Source: Whitmania pigra (lineage: Eukaryota; Annelida; Clitellata; Hirudinida; Haemopidae). Taken from it: 64,000 nt of DNA. Below, in pieces: positions 20,701 to 32,500 of the stretch. Location: the NCBI GenBank assembly GCA_021613335.1, contig JAJTWR010000044.1, positions 3,117,501 to 3,181,500 of the forward strand. Reading direction: 5' to 3'. A program made the translations under genes and the position numbers. The notes below the pieces were generated by a model, which was not told the DNA's origin, did no database searches, and was given only the letters and a program-made list of their open reading frames with translations. How positions within the stretch are numbered: the first letter of the stretch is position 1; each line of letters starts with the position of its first letter.

Positions 20701-23700
20701 ATGAAAATTCAGAGACTTTTTGCAGCATCTTGGGTGTGGTAGGAATGGATGTGTTGTTTTCCACGTTGGAGAATCTGTTGGAGGAGCACCATGAGTACAT
20801 GTACATGATGAATCTGGTCGACGGATCGGCCATCATACATCCACTCATCAAAAAGACATACGAGGTTTTCAGATGTTTGTGCATTTAACTTCAACACCAC
20901 TAGTTTATTAATTACTCATACTAATTAAATGTGCTATTTTTTTGTTTCATGAATATATTAATCACTTAAATTAAAAAGATGGCATTGGACATTGCATTAC
21001 GTTTGCAGACTTGATTGGTTGTTATTGGATAAATTTTATATTTATTAAAAATAAATTACTGTTAATATTTAAAGGGTTCCAAAGAGTGGAATGACGTTCC
21101 AATGATTGATCTTGAGATGGAGGATTCCAGTCATTCCAAGGAATTTCCAGAGGTTGTGAGGAAAATGATGCAAAGGATAAGTGCAGAAGTTGTTGTGAGG
21201 ACGAATGCCAGCGAAGGCTTCGAGGTGGAGGAGGGACGAGCCTTGTGGAAACCAGTTCACTCCATCAGACATTTGTTTGCCAATATCCCTGGTTCTTAAC
21301 TTTATTGTTACTGTCTTTGTCAATGCCATTTTTGGTGTTATTATTATTATTATTTATTATTATTATTATTATCATTATCATCATTATATTATCAATCCTC
21401 AGTTTTGAAAGCCTATTTGGGAACATTTTTTTTTGCATTGTAATCCACTGGACATGCTACAGGAACAAACTTTGGATTTGGAATAAAAGCGGTTGTTCAA
21501 AACGATCAGCAGAATGGTGCCCACTTTTTGAAGATGAAAAAGAATGTTAAACCTTGGGGATTGAAACCAGAAATGCAAAATTACGTACACACTCTTTTTG
21601 GATCGTCGTTCATCCGTTTGTCAGAAGATCTCAACATCACCGAAAGCCACGTAATTTATCCCGGTCAGTTGATCTCAAGTGACATGCGTTCCATGATTTT
21701 ATGTACTCGATTTCTTTACAGGAGTCCCAGTGTCCTTCCAACACTCTGCCATCATCCTCACTCCTCCAGCTTTCTGTCAATCATCATTTCTTCACCTCTT
21801 GTCTGAGAAGAAGCTGTTTGAAATTCAGAGGTACATCAATGTCAGCAACAATCAGGATGACCAATTGGAGGGGGTCGACAAAGATGACCAAGAAGATGAT
21901 GAAGATAGAAACAATGATGATGATGATGATGATGATGACGACGACAAGGATAATGATGTTGTCTCGGACAAAATCATCGATGATAAATGTTTGATCACTG
22001 AAAGTGCCAGGTGAAGTTTTACTTTCGTTGAATTGTTGAATTATTTATTAAAATATTATTTCATCTGCACATATAAAATCTCAACAAATGATAAATAAAT
22101 ATTTTAAATCTATAAGATTGTAATTATATAAGGTTGTAATGACAAAAGTTATTCTTTCAATATTTTCTGTAATTGCCTTCTTAAACCCTCGAACTCCTTG
22201 CTTGTTAATATTGTCAACTTCGACTCAGCAATTTGCAAACTCAACTTAAGTAAATATATCCGATTTAAAGAATTTTAACTTCTTTGGGAAATTTATGTAT
22301 ATAATTTTTCTTAAGTGTTTTTTCTAATATGCTCTGCATAGCTCAAACAATTTGTTTGTTTATATATCATTTATGGTCATGCGAGTGGCTAAGTCCTTTG
22401 ACCATGTTTGATTTTAAAATAAATAAATAATTATTTACTTGCAGACAGGATATTATAATGTCACTGCCCTTAGAAGAAAGTTGGAAGGAGATTCGAATGG
22501 TTGCCAGCAGCATCAAGTCGTTGTATGTTGCAACAATGAACGGAATTATAAGACATTTTCCTGGAATTCATGTGCCGGAGGGCATGATTCATCACCCGCT
22601 GAGGTTTTTAGACTTTTATGATAACAACACTGATGTAATTAAGATCCTTTTATTAGTTATCAATTAAACTATTTATGTTAGTAGAATTTTTGCATACATT
22701 ATTAAGTTACTATGGGGAACACTGAACCATTTAAAAAGGCACTTGCATCGACTTGTCTTGTTTGCGAATACTTCCATAAGAGTTTTCTAAGTTGCTTACT
22801 GTTCATTCATTTATGACATGCTTCATAATCAGATATCAGTGGTTTGTGCAAGCCATGTTGAATCCAGGCAGGATTGTCATCACCAACAACATGGCATCGT
22901 TCTCGGGAGCATCCAACATAGTCACCATTTCGAGAGTGGTTGACTCGTCGCATAAAGGTGATCAACATCATCATCATAATGGCCATGATTACCAAGAAAT
23001 GAATATCATCTTTATACTTACTTATCCTCAGTTGTACTCTCTGCTGATGTTCTCAAGGATGAACTTCTCCAGAAACTTCTGAACATCATCAGCACAAACA
23101 TCTGCTGTCCACCTCAAAATCAAAGCTCATCTTGCAGTGCCAAGTACTTCTTCAATGCATTCATTGCGAGTCTAATTAACGTAAATGGTGTTTATTAATA
23201 TTCATTAGGTGCTATTTGGTCTCTGATCGAGGAGAGATTGTGATGAGCTTGAGTGATGGTCTTGACAGATCAAGATCAAAAGACCTTCACAAGCAATTCC
23301 CTTTTATTTACAAAAGCCTTGCAAAGCACAAGTTATTGGTCCCAATGAAAAGTACTGAGTTGAAGAAGAACTGTTCATCATCAAAAAATCTGGTTGATAA
23401 TTTCTGAATAATTTCATTTTATTGAATTAATTCTCTATCCATATAACATTTTTAGGGCAACTTTCCAAGAGCATGCATGGCAGTTAAAATGGAGCCGCAC
23501 ATCAAAAGCATCGACTTGGAGAGGATGGGGGGCACCTTCGGAAGGTCGTCCGATGGGTCGACGGTCGATGAACCGTGTCACAGGGGGATGTTCTTCCTCA
23601 CCTCAGTCCACGACACCAATCTCTTTCTTCTGACGGTCATCGACTACTCGGATGACAGGCGCTCTACTACCTGCTCTCGACAAATTATGTTAGTTTTTTC

Positions 23701-24169
23701 TTTGCACTCAACTGGGTGGCTAGCTTCAAAGTGGCATGTATTAATGAATTTGCCAATGAAGGAACATTTTTGTAAGTTCTTATTCTTTGAATTCTCGAAG
23801 AAGGGCTTAATCACTTGAATGAACATTTTCTATCATAATTATTATTATTAATACTAAGAGACCAACAAATTTGCATGTGAATTGTTTTATGATTTTGATT
23901 AAAAATGAATATTTAACAATAACTCTTAAAGGTATGAAATGTAGCAGTTGTATCATGACACACAATTTATCTGCAGGAAACTCCAAGAGTCTTTAGACGA
24001 GCACTTGCAACCTTTGTGTCCGAAGCACGAGAACTACTACATCAGCAGGACCAACTCCACGACGTGCCCCAAAAAGCGATTCGTTTCCCTCTACTGTCGA
24101 TACAGTTCCTCTTCTCGTCTTGTTCGTTTTGCTTTTGCTCTGTACATATTTTTCTATTTCATCGTGTGA
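17720..24169 (+). CDS. Alpha2-delta/CACHD1-like protein with folate-receptor-like N-terminus
   Basis: I chose 19 exons: 17720-18581, 18655-18817, 18892-18981, 19046-19207, 19277-19429, 19490-19573, 19764-19894, 19954-20075, 20174-20436, 20672-20864, 21075-21291, 21463-21663, 21722-22010, 22445-22603, 22833-22957, 23032-23143, 23209-23392, 23456-23688, 23977-24169. Phases agree throughout and give 1,311 residues. The start at 17720 opens a signal peptide (MVVILIFIFLHFPLKCAS); an in-frame ATG 66 bp upstream is less suitable. Order: Cys-rich folate-receptor-like domain (CTWFQKNSCC, VCESFCDLLYEFC), hydrophobic segment, VWA_N, VWA with a degenerate MIDAS (IIDSSYAHSS) and FVTDGEQDE, then Cache-type repeats (GVVGMDVLFSTLE; later RIVITNNMASF), a poly-Asp insert in exon 13, and a hydrophobic C-terminus suited to a GPI signal. 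This family sits at the cell surface and regulates voltage-gated calcium channels. Family is secure; alpha2-delta versus CACHD1 is not. Confidence 0.9.
17780..18250 (+). other. Folate-receptor-like cysteine-rich domain in exon 1
   Basis: At least eleven cysteines are spaced as in the Folate_rec family (C-W-x4-CC ... MCYICAPN ... VCESFCDLLYEFC ... EFCLSRR ... NCF). Whether it binds folate cannot be read from this. The same exon continues in frame through a hydrophobic segment (LMLYLVVFLVFISS) and a second one (VFFFLFLLDVECC) into the alpha2-delta part. Confidence 0.8.
19587..19746. repeat. Intronic minisatellite, about 41-bp unit, four copies
   Basis: The unit 'aaatgtttttgttttattta' followed by 'taagtttatttttctaacc' repeats four times in intron 6, with small length changes. 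The last unit feeds into the acceptor of exon 7. Confidence 0.9.
21337..21392. repeat. (ATT)n microsatellite in intron 11
   Basis: Imperfect ATT/ATC run inside the intron between 21291 and 21463. It creates meaningless Ile/Tyr-rich frames. Confidence 0.85.
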
Positions 24170-24539
24170 TGCCTGATTAATCATGAATTAGCAAATTATT
24201 TATCTTTTATATAATACCGTGTTGTTTTTTTTTTTGGTTATTTAGTAGGCTTTCAATTTTTATGTCAGTCAAATTAAGTCAGAATCAAGGAGTTGCTTGC
24301 CTGCTGCCTTCCCCAATTTAAATATTTGTGGGATTTTTTGCTTTGTAAAATTTTAATGTGTCATCAAAAGTTTTTAAAGATGCGCTGCACTTTAAATTAA
24401 AAAAAATTATTTTTATCCGTTGCTGATATTTGCCGAAATACTTATATTGTAAGAAACACAAAACTCTAATTTGGAAATGTTCGTCCTCAAGAATATTCAA
24501 ACTTCTCGCTTGCTTAACTTTTATTCGGTAATTTTATCT
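24170..24539. other. Intergenic between convergent genes
   Basis: No coding frame recognised. The alpha2-delta-like gene ends at 24169 on the plus strand and the methyltransferase gene ends at 24945 on the minus strand, so both 3' UTRs probably fall here. Confidence 0.5.
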
Positions 24540-24760
24540 GCTTTTAATGCATGATTTCATTTCTAATTCTGTCGTGAGTGCCATGTTTGTGCATTTAAAC
24601 TTTGGATTTTAGACATAAACAACCAAAAATGTTAATTTCAATGTCAAATTATTTTTGAAACATTTAGTTGGTAATCTGAAAAAAATCAATTAATTGTTCT
24701 TGTCTGAGAATAAGGTTCCACAAGTACGACCTCCATGTAATTCTTGCAGCTTCTTCAAGC
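24540..24760 (-). pseudogene. Decayed tandem copy of the methyltransferase last-exon end
   Basis: 24570-24755 matches 24790-25040 in order. Both hold 'gccatgtttgtgcatttaaactttggattttagacataaacaa' in pieces, 'ctgaaaaaaatcaatta', then the minus-strand codons for the C-terminus (gttccacaa/gttccacag, gacctccatgtaattctt). The upstream copy has small indels that break the frame. It is a local tandem duplication of the 3' end of the gene at 24945-25914. Confidence 0.85.
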
Positions 24761-24944
24761 TCTTTAATTTGTCTTCATTTTATTAATCCTGCCATTAATG
24801 CCATGTTTGTGCATTTAAACTTTGGATTTTAGACATAAACAAAAAAAAAGTACATCAAGGTCTATTAAGTCTCCAAAAATATTAACGATAATGTTAAATT
24901 ATTTTTGAGACATTTAATTGGTTTGGTAACCTGAAAAAAATCAA

Positions 24945-25914
24945 TTATTTGTTCTTGACGGAGAGTAGGGTTCCACAGGCGTGACCTCCATGTAATTCTT
25001 CTTGCAGCATCTTCAAGGTCTCTTTAATTTGGCTCTCACTAAGAGTTGGTTCTGAGTGGAATTTGAGAAGACCAATGAATCCTGAGTCGACCTGGTCGAG
25101 TGGTTTGATGCTGCGGTAAGAATGCTCCTCGTCTACTTGGAAACCGAGACCCTCGATGTTTTTCTTCACATGGAATGCTTCGGCCAACGTCTTCACTCCA
25201 TGCCTTCTGTATACCTCGTTCATAATGTGATTTTCTCCTTTGAATAGTTAATGAATAAAAGTCAATGCACGAGATGCATGTGCCCAAAAGTATTTAAGTA
25301 TAGGTAACGGAAGTGCACGAGTCAGTGCAGTTGCAAGTACATTGAAATGAGGTGACCCTCATGTCCAACACAAGTTGTAAATCCCAGTAATCATAAGCAA
25401 TTTTTTACTTAAAACTTAACTCACCTTCATTTACATCTTTAAGCATCATAACGTACAACCTGCCACCTGGTTTCAGCCAATCATGCATGCACCTCTTAAG
25501 TACTTCGATTCTTTCCTTGTCATCAAAGTACAAACAATGAAACATCAGCACAACATCCACTCTTTCTTCAGGTCCAACCCAGTCTTGAACGTGCTGTTTG
25601 ACCACTTTTGTTTTGACATTTTTCGGAAGGTGCTTTTTCAAGTTTTCATTGAGAGCTGCAATGCAACTGTCATCCTTATCTACGCAGGTTAAGCATTTCA
25701 GATAGGGGGTAAACTTTCGCAAGAAATTCAGTTCATTCAATCCTGGCCCTGGACCCACTGCGATGCAATTTTCAGCTTCTTTGAGATCGTTTGGCTTTAA
25801 TTTGTCAAACAATTCCTCAAACGACCTTTCATCGTTTCCACTTTTTCTATACGAATCAATATAAGTTTGGTAATTTGCCATCTGACTGCTGTTTGAATAG
25901 GCGAACTGCAACAT
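24945..25914 (-). CDS. Histamine N-methyltransferase-like enzyme
   Basis: Two exons, 25914-25425 and 25237-24945, joined by GAATGAAG|gtgagt and ttcaaag|GAG in phase, give 260 residues; vertebrate HNMT is 292. It is a class I SAM-dependent methyltransferase. Motif I is IAVGPGPGLNEL (about residues 52-63), then an acidic residue after the second strand (CVDKDD), DVVLMFHCLYF (motif IV/V position) and LKPGGRLYVMM. The N-terminal YIDSYRKS and the gap structure follow HNMT rather than other methyltransferases. HNMT methylates the imidazole ring of histamine; invertebrate homologues have not all been shown to use that substrate, so this is a family call. The Met at 25881 is an alternative start. A decayed copy of its 3' end lies just downstream. 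Confidence 0.85.
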
Positions 25915-25997
25915 GCGAGACTGGCGTTACATTTAAACCTTGCTTTGTAGGGAGATCTTAAAAATAATGAGGGCAAAGGTTATTTTATCAAGGTCAA

Positions 25998-26170
<173 letters not shown>

Positions 26171-26820
26171 TTATCTTATTTTGGTTACTTCATCAGTAGC
26201 GATTCCTGCCAGCATCTTCACTAAGGCGTTACGTCTCATATGTCTAGGATCGTCCGGGTTGGCATTCCACAATCTCCTTGCAATGTTAATTTCAGTGCGC
26301 ATGGTTGCGCAATTTTTTGGATTAATCACCAAACCCACCTTTTCCATTGCTCCTTCAAGTTGCGCCAACAGCGTTTGCATTCCAAAGTCAGTTGTGAACA
26401 AAAACAGGAAGTCATCCGCAAAGGCAATGTAGTTGCATTTAATTTTGGATGCGGCATCTCCTGTTGTTCCGATTGATCTGTCCACCTCACTAAGGATCAT
26501 GTCAATAACGGCATTGAAAAGCGTTGGATCTCCCTGCTTCAAGCCTGGCTAAAGGAATGCATCCGCCCATCTCCTCTCCCGTTCTTATATGAACCCAGTT
26601 ATCGTTGTATAATACTAATAGGTATTCAATCAACAGCGGCGGTGTCCCAAGTCCAAGAAACAGCCCTTATGATCGATTGGTGAGAGACTGAGTCAAATGC
26701 TTTCGACACATCAACGAAAGTCAGATTTAACTTTATCTTTTGAGAAAATTTGTCCCCAATATTCGACCAAGCCTTCGACCGGAGCTCTCTTTGGTTCTTT
26801 CCTGTAATCCTCACTCAATA
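26171..26820 (-). pseudogene. R2-like LINE reverse-transcriptase fragment
   Basis: Minus-strand RT pieces run in order: LTFVDVSKAFDSVSHQSIIR (within 26626-26814), then LKQGDPTLFNAVIDM, YIAFADDFLFLFT (catalytic FADD, about 26410) and GLVINPKNCATM (within 26171-26542). The blocks resemble the R2 group, which inserts at specific sites and lacks an APE endonuclease. A frame change separates the two pieces and the ends are missing. On the minus strand it runs straight into a TAA microsatellite. Confidence 0.85.
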
Positions 26821-27081
26821 CTGAACGAACCCCTGCTGCTGGACTTTTTTTAACAAACTTTGAACAACATTTCGATATCTTTGAGAACGCTTAAAATTCT
26901 CTGCTTTTTTTTACTAAGTTTGATTTTGGTTTTCACGAATTACGACGTTTTGTGTCCTGTTGGTTCGAACATTCATGTTCTATTTTGCGCTCATTCAAGG
27001 TGGTTCGTACTGATTGTCCTCTACTGAATCGGGTCACTGGGGGTATTAGTTTTTCAGTCCACGTGTTGTATTCCATTTCAA

Positions 27082-28041
27082 TTAATCTTTGCTGAGTGTT
27101 TTTATCTGTTGATTTGCATGATCGAGAGCAGTATGCTTTAGGATGCTCTTCAAAAGCAATGTGTATTTCACCACTTTACTTCTCGAGGCATCTAAAAATG
27201 TCCATAAATCCAGTCCTCCTGCTGAAAGGACAGCGCAGGCATCGATCCAGAAAGTCCTTGAAGGATGCGTCCGACCTCGTCTTGTACTCGAAAATTTCCT
27301 TCGCGCGACCTGGTTTGTGCAGTACAAGATGTACACGGCCAGCTTTGGAATCCATTTTAGTACGACGTGTCCAACATCTTCTTCCATCGGGAAGTCTTGC
27401 TCTTACCAGGTTGTTAGTAAGCTCTCAGTACACGGGGATGAGCGTGTGGATCTCAGGGAAAAGGATGGAGGCTTCGTAAGGGTTGATGAGGTTGAGCTTC
27501 AGCATCAAATCCCTGTATGTCTTGCCAATCATTTGGAGATCCTCTATCAATTCAAACTCACTCCTGTACAACTCATAAATGACCTCTTGTCTATCCAATT
27601 GTTGCTTGTTAAAGCAGGTCAAGTCACGTTTGGCCAGGGAATCATGCCAACAGGGATTCTGCTTTTCAAAGGAGGAAGAGCTTACTTTGTCACATGATCT
27701 CCTCAAATTCTGTCCCTAATTTTTATTGGACTTTTGAGCAAAAGTATCAGATTTCCTCAAAGACATGATTGAGGTCAGAAACTCTGCCACCTTTGAAGTT
27801 TTCCTTTTCTTCTCTGCTTGCTGCATTGGTTCATCATTTTTCTTAAATTTCTTTGCTCTTTGAACTCACAGTTCTTGTTCTTGAAAAATTCATCTGTTTT
27901 GTTTTTTGAAGACTTTAACAACCCTCTAAAGATGGATGACACCTTGCATGATTTCTTGAAGTCCTCGTTCGGCGAGACAGACTCGTCCATGGACTGTCCG
28001 ATCATCTGGAAAATGGAACCCAAGAACTTTAATAAAATCAC
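27082..28041 (-). pseudogene. ARHGEF3/NET1-like RhoGEF pseudogene
   Basis: The DH domain that activates Rho GTPases can be read on the minus strand in several frames. RQEVIYELYRSEFELIEDL (about 27570-27630) leads to PEIHTLIPVY and then a TGA stop at about 27425. The match resumes in another frame with EEDVGHVVLKWIPKLAVY and YCTNQVARRK, switches frame for FKDFLDRC, and switches back for LDLWTFLDASRSKVVKY (within 27082-27387). One stop and three frame changes, with no intron across the DH region, indicate a processed, dead copy. The Lys/Ser-rich frame at 27775-28041 may be the decayed N-terminal part. The PH domain that should follow is not visible. Confidence 0.85.
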
Positions 28042-28160
28042 GCACTTATTCTTCCAGAGAATCGCTAAGCGAGAACTTTCCCAAGAATTTATATATATTA
28101 GAGATTTATTCTGTTTCGCTTAGAGTAAACTATCTAAGTAGCCGACGGTTACGAAGACCC

Positions 28161-28380
<220 letters not shown>

Positions 28381-28381
<1 letters not shown>

Positions 28382-29579
28382 ACATCAAATTGATTTATAA
28401 GTGAGGTTAATTAAATAATTTAATTTAATTGCCGTCAATTTACATTATAATTATAATCAGTTGTTCATCGAACATCTTCACACGAACACCAAATATTGCA
28501 TATTGGCAACTCATTAACCATTCCATAGTGACGCCACTGACTTCATACTCTCTGGTGGATTGAATAACAAAATATGACTAATCGTCTTGGAGATCAAAGA
28601 TCAACCAAAAAATTTAAGCACTGTAATGTAACGACCATGATGTTTTCGCTAATTTGCTCATTTGTATTCGTACCAAAGGACTTTCAACTAGCGTTAGCGA
28701 AGGCTTTTGCGTCAAATATCACACTATAATTTGTAAATTAAATAAGTGTTACAATCTATGTAATTTAATGAAGAAATTTTGTAAATTCGGTTTTTGAATC
28801 AAAAGTTTTGATTTTCCTCTTCTTTATTGTCAACGTTTATGTTGCAGATTCTACAATGTAGATTCGTGAAATTGAAGAACAGCTGAACATTGGTTAATGC
28901 GTTTCGGCAGGAACCTGGGTTCACTTTAGATCCATTTATTTAAAATTGTTAAAATTTAGCCTTTTTTCTAAGCGCCTGATGAAGAACCTCTTTAAGTTTC
29001 AATAGCAACAAACATTCGCGTCTGTATTAATGAAAGTTCAATAAATCTGTGTCGGTTAGAAGAGAAAATGCAAGCACGATCATAGGTTTACTGCAAACAT
29101 CTCGAAGCAATCAATAAATTTATTTTGAGGACATAAGGTAAATCACAAATTAGCAAGCTCTTCGATCTTTAGGTGATTCCACACATCAACCTAGTCAGAC
29201 ATGATTGCGTTCAATATTAAAATGCCTGCAAAGTGTAAGGGAACATTCTTGCAACGAAACAGTTCAAAACGAGACGAGGAAAGCAAGATCAAAAATCAGG
29301 CCACGACAAAAATAAAATAAAAAGTCATAAAATTGCAGTTAAGCGAAAACATTCACACCAACAACACAGACTTTTATCTACACTTTTGATTTTATAGCTC
29401 TTGACATTAAACAAATTTTTGTATTTTTTTCCGCTATGACTTTTGATCAGGTGATCTAGCTAACAACATCTCCTACATTGCAAACTTACCCCTGCTTCTC
29501 CTTAGCAAAGATACGGATGAATAAGAAAATAAGAAAGGTCTTGAAATGAGGGAAATTGAACCTCCACACTCAGTGACCT
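28381..29579. other. No gene seen
   Basis: Gene-free. The right part (about 29400-29579) is probably the 3' UTR of the FSTL-like gene on the minus strand. Confidence 0.45.
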
Positions 29580-32500
29580 TCACTGGTACGCAAGGGGCAG
29601 AGCAACAAAGGTCGAAGTATTGTTGACATTTTGCCAGTGACACTGGATGCGTTTCCTCTGCCCATCGAGGCCAATGATGGAGGTTCTCGATGACGTCATC
29701 AAATGCTCGAAAAAATCTCCTCCGGACACAATTTTTCGGTGAGTTTGACTCCATATGACATCAGTTGAACTGAAGGCTCCCTCTGCACCTGTAACGAAAA
29801 TGTTCAGTGCATGATGTACAACAGTACCATCTTTGTTTTGCATCTGCTCACCTTCTATCATGGTCACTTTTCCACTCAGAAGTTCAATATGGAGAACTGT
29901 GTTCTGAGTGGAGCTCACCGCAAATGCGTTGTATCCCACTCCATTTTCAGAAGGGAAGAATCCCAAATGATTGAGATGCATTTGGGTGTATTCGTCGAAT
30001 AAATGATTCAAACGCCCTGCAATAAACAAAATAATAATACAATAAAAAGCTTACACTCAATAACGTTAAATGAGCTTCAATGAGGAAGGATAGACTTGCC
30101 ATCAGCAGTGAGCTTGTAAACGGATATGATGCTGCCATTTCTTTCCAAGATGACGACAAATCTCGAATCTGGCGATATGAAAATATTGCCTCCTCCGACA
30201 TCTGATTTCTTGAGCACGCTGTGAGTTACGTAGTCCAAAATGAGATGGAAGTTAGCTTCGGAGGTACCAGAGAATGGTTGGCAACTGATAAACAAGTATC
30301 CACCTGCAACCATTTTCTTCTTTTTTTTTTGGAGCAAATTTATTAATCACCAAAATTAAAGAAACAAAGCAAACAAAAAAAAAACCAACAGGCGGAATAA
30401 TAAAGAACTCATGGATCAGCTTTGAGGAAGTACAAGCTTCCGCTGGCAAGCTGACCCAGAAATATCAATTAATTGAAAGAACAATAATAAACATAATAAT
30501 AAATACAATAGTATGAATGGTCCAGTCTACTCAATCAAATAAATCAAATAAACCATTTTCGCGCAGGCATTCTCATTTACAAATAATAAATATTATTTAA
30601 TAATTAAATGCTAATTGGTTTTTATTTATCGCTTAAGGAGGCAGTTCAACCAACCGATGGGCACGTAAGCGATGTCTCTTGCCGAGCACTGATATTCACT
30701 CAGGTCGACTTCTCCGACAAACTTCATTGAAAGCAAATCAATGATTTCCAAGGAACCGCTTTTCACTTTGGTGGTCACATATCCTCGATTGAAATGGTCC
30801 TTCAGATGGCTTGGGGCAGGCAAGAAAATGTTCTCAATCTGTTGACATTCGTAATTATTCGAATATTTGTTAGCCATTTATTCAGAATTCGTTCTAAAGA
30901 ACAAGAAAAATCAAAACATGAAACTGATTTTGATTTTTTGAAATGCAGCTAATGACAGAAGTGTGTGCCAGCTTCTCTTCACACGATATGGGAAGAGAGG
31001 AGAAAATATATTTTGTTGCTGAATTTGAAAAACTGGAGCAAATGTCAAATTGAAGATGCATTAATTAAACTGGTGTTGATGCCATAAGATTATAAATCTA
31101 ATGATTGGATGGACCGAATCTTCTAGAAGTTGTGTAATAAACTCACCGAAAGAAAAAAACAGTTTTTGGCAAATGAGAAGCAAAAAACAGAGAATATTCA
31201 ATGATTTCGTATAATTGAAAGCTAATGTAATCAAGACATCAAAGAACCTTACATCAACCTCAAGAAATGAGAACTTACAAGTTTTGATAACTTGTGATAA
31301 GATGTAAAAAGAAAACCGAAGAATATTAACTGTTATGATCTGGAAAAGTATGAAACAGATTGATGTTTTCCTTGAATATTCTTGTTGACAATAATTATCA
31401 TTGCTATCTTATTATTACAGTATTATGAATTAAGGCTCAACTGACATTTCGATTGGTGACATCTTGGTTGGCATAGGTGGTCTGATGCTGGACATTTTTG
31501 GCAGCTTCGTAGATGACATTGATGTTCAAGTCAGGGCAGTCATCAACAAATGAAGAACAAGTCGTTATCCACAATTGATCCAAATGCTCCAAATACTTCA
31601 TTTTCTTCGGATGCACTTTCAAATGAATTACCTTCAATGTATAAAATGCAGATGTGGTTACATTTTTCTGGTGCTAATAATAGTAAATTCAGTCTGAAGT
31701 GGCAGCCCACACATGACCTTCTTTTAAGTTATTCGTTGACAAGTTTTTACGGTGACTCACGCTAAATTTAATATTCACCATAAAAGTATACCAATTACAT
31801 TTAACAAAATTTTTTGATTTTTGTTTTGTTTTGTTTTTCTTCGAACATTTGTTTTGTTTTTGGCTTGAGGAATATACTATTAATAGCAATAGTATTCGCA
31901 TAAATTCAACCTCTATTGGGTTGAGTCTGTCTGTGACTTCAACGACCAAGATCCTCTTGTAATCAGGCTGTGTCACGTACAACAAAGAATCTGCCACGAT
32001 TAGCGATTCACCCCAAGAGCAGCTCTTTCCAGTTGAACACAAAGTTTCCTGAGCCATGCCTGCCAATTTGTACTTCAAGGACGCTAGTTTGAACTCGGCA
32101 AAGACTTGATGTTCTATATGGCAATTGATCAACTCATAAACGGTGTAACCCGAGTCATGAAAAACTGCAAATCTTTCCATTTGTCTTGTATCACCTGGAA
32201 TGGTGATTTGCTCATTAATTAACTAACTCTACTTTTTAAGAAACTTTTGCCATAAATTTCGTCAAATTATCAAAAAATTTTTAATTTAAATAAATTTTTA
32301 TCTGCAAACTTGGATTGTAATTGGCCTTTGGTGTTGTAAGGGTCACAGAGGCTGACTGACTAGCCAATCCTGCTGAGTTTGTGGCTTCACAAGAATAAAT
32401 TCCAGAATCCTTAACGCTGTCCGTGGATTTTATTTTCAAGCTTGTGTTGCTGTCTGTTAATAAGTTAGCTTACTATTAGTATAACTCATTTTTTAAATTG

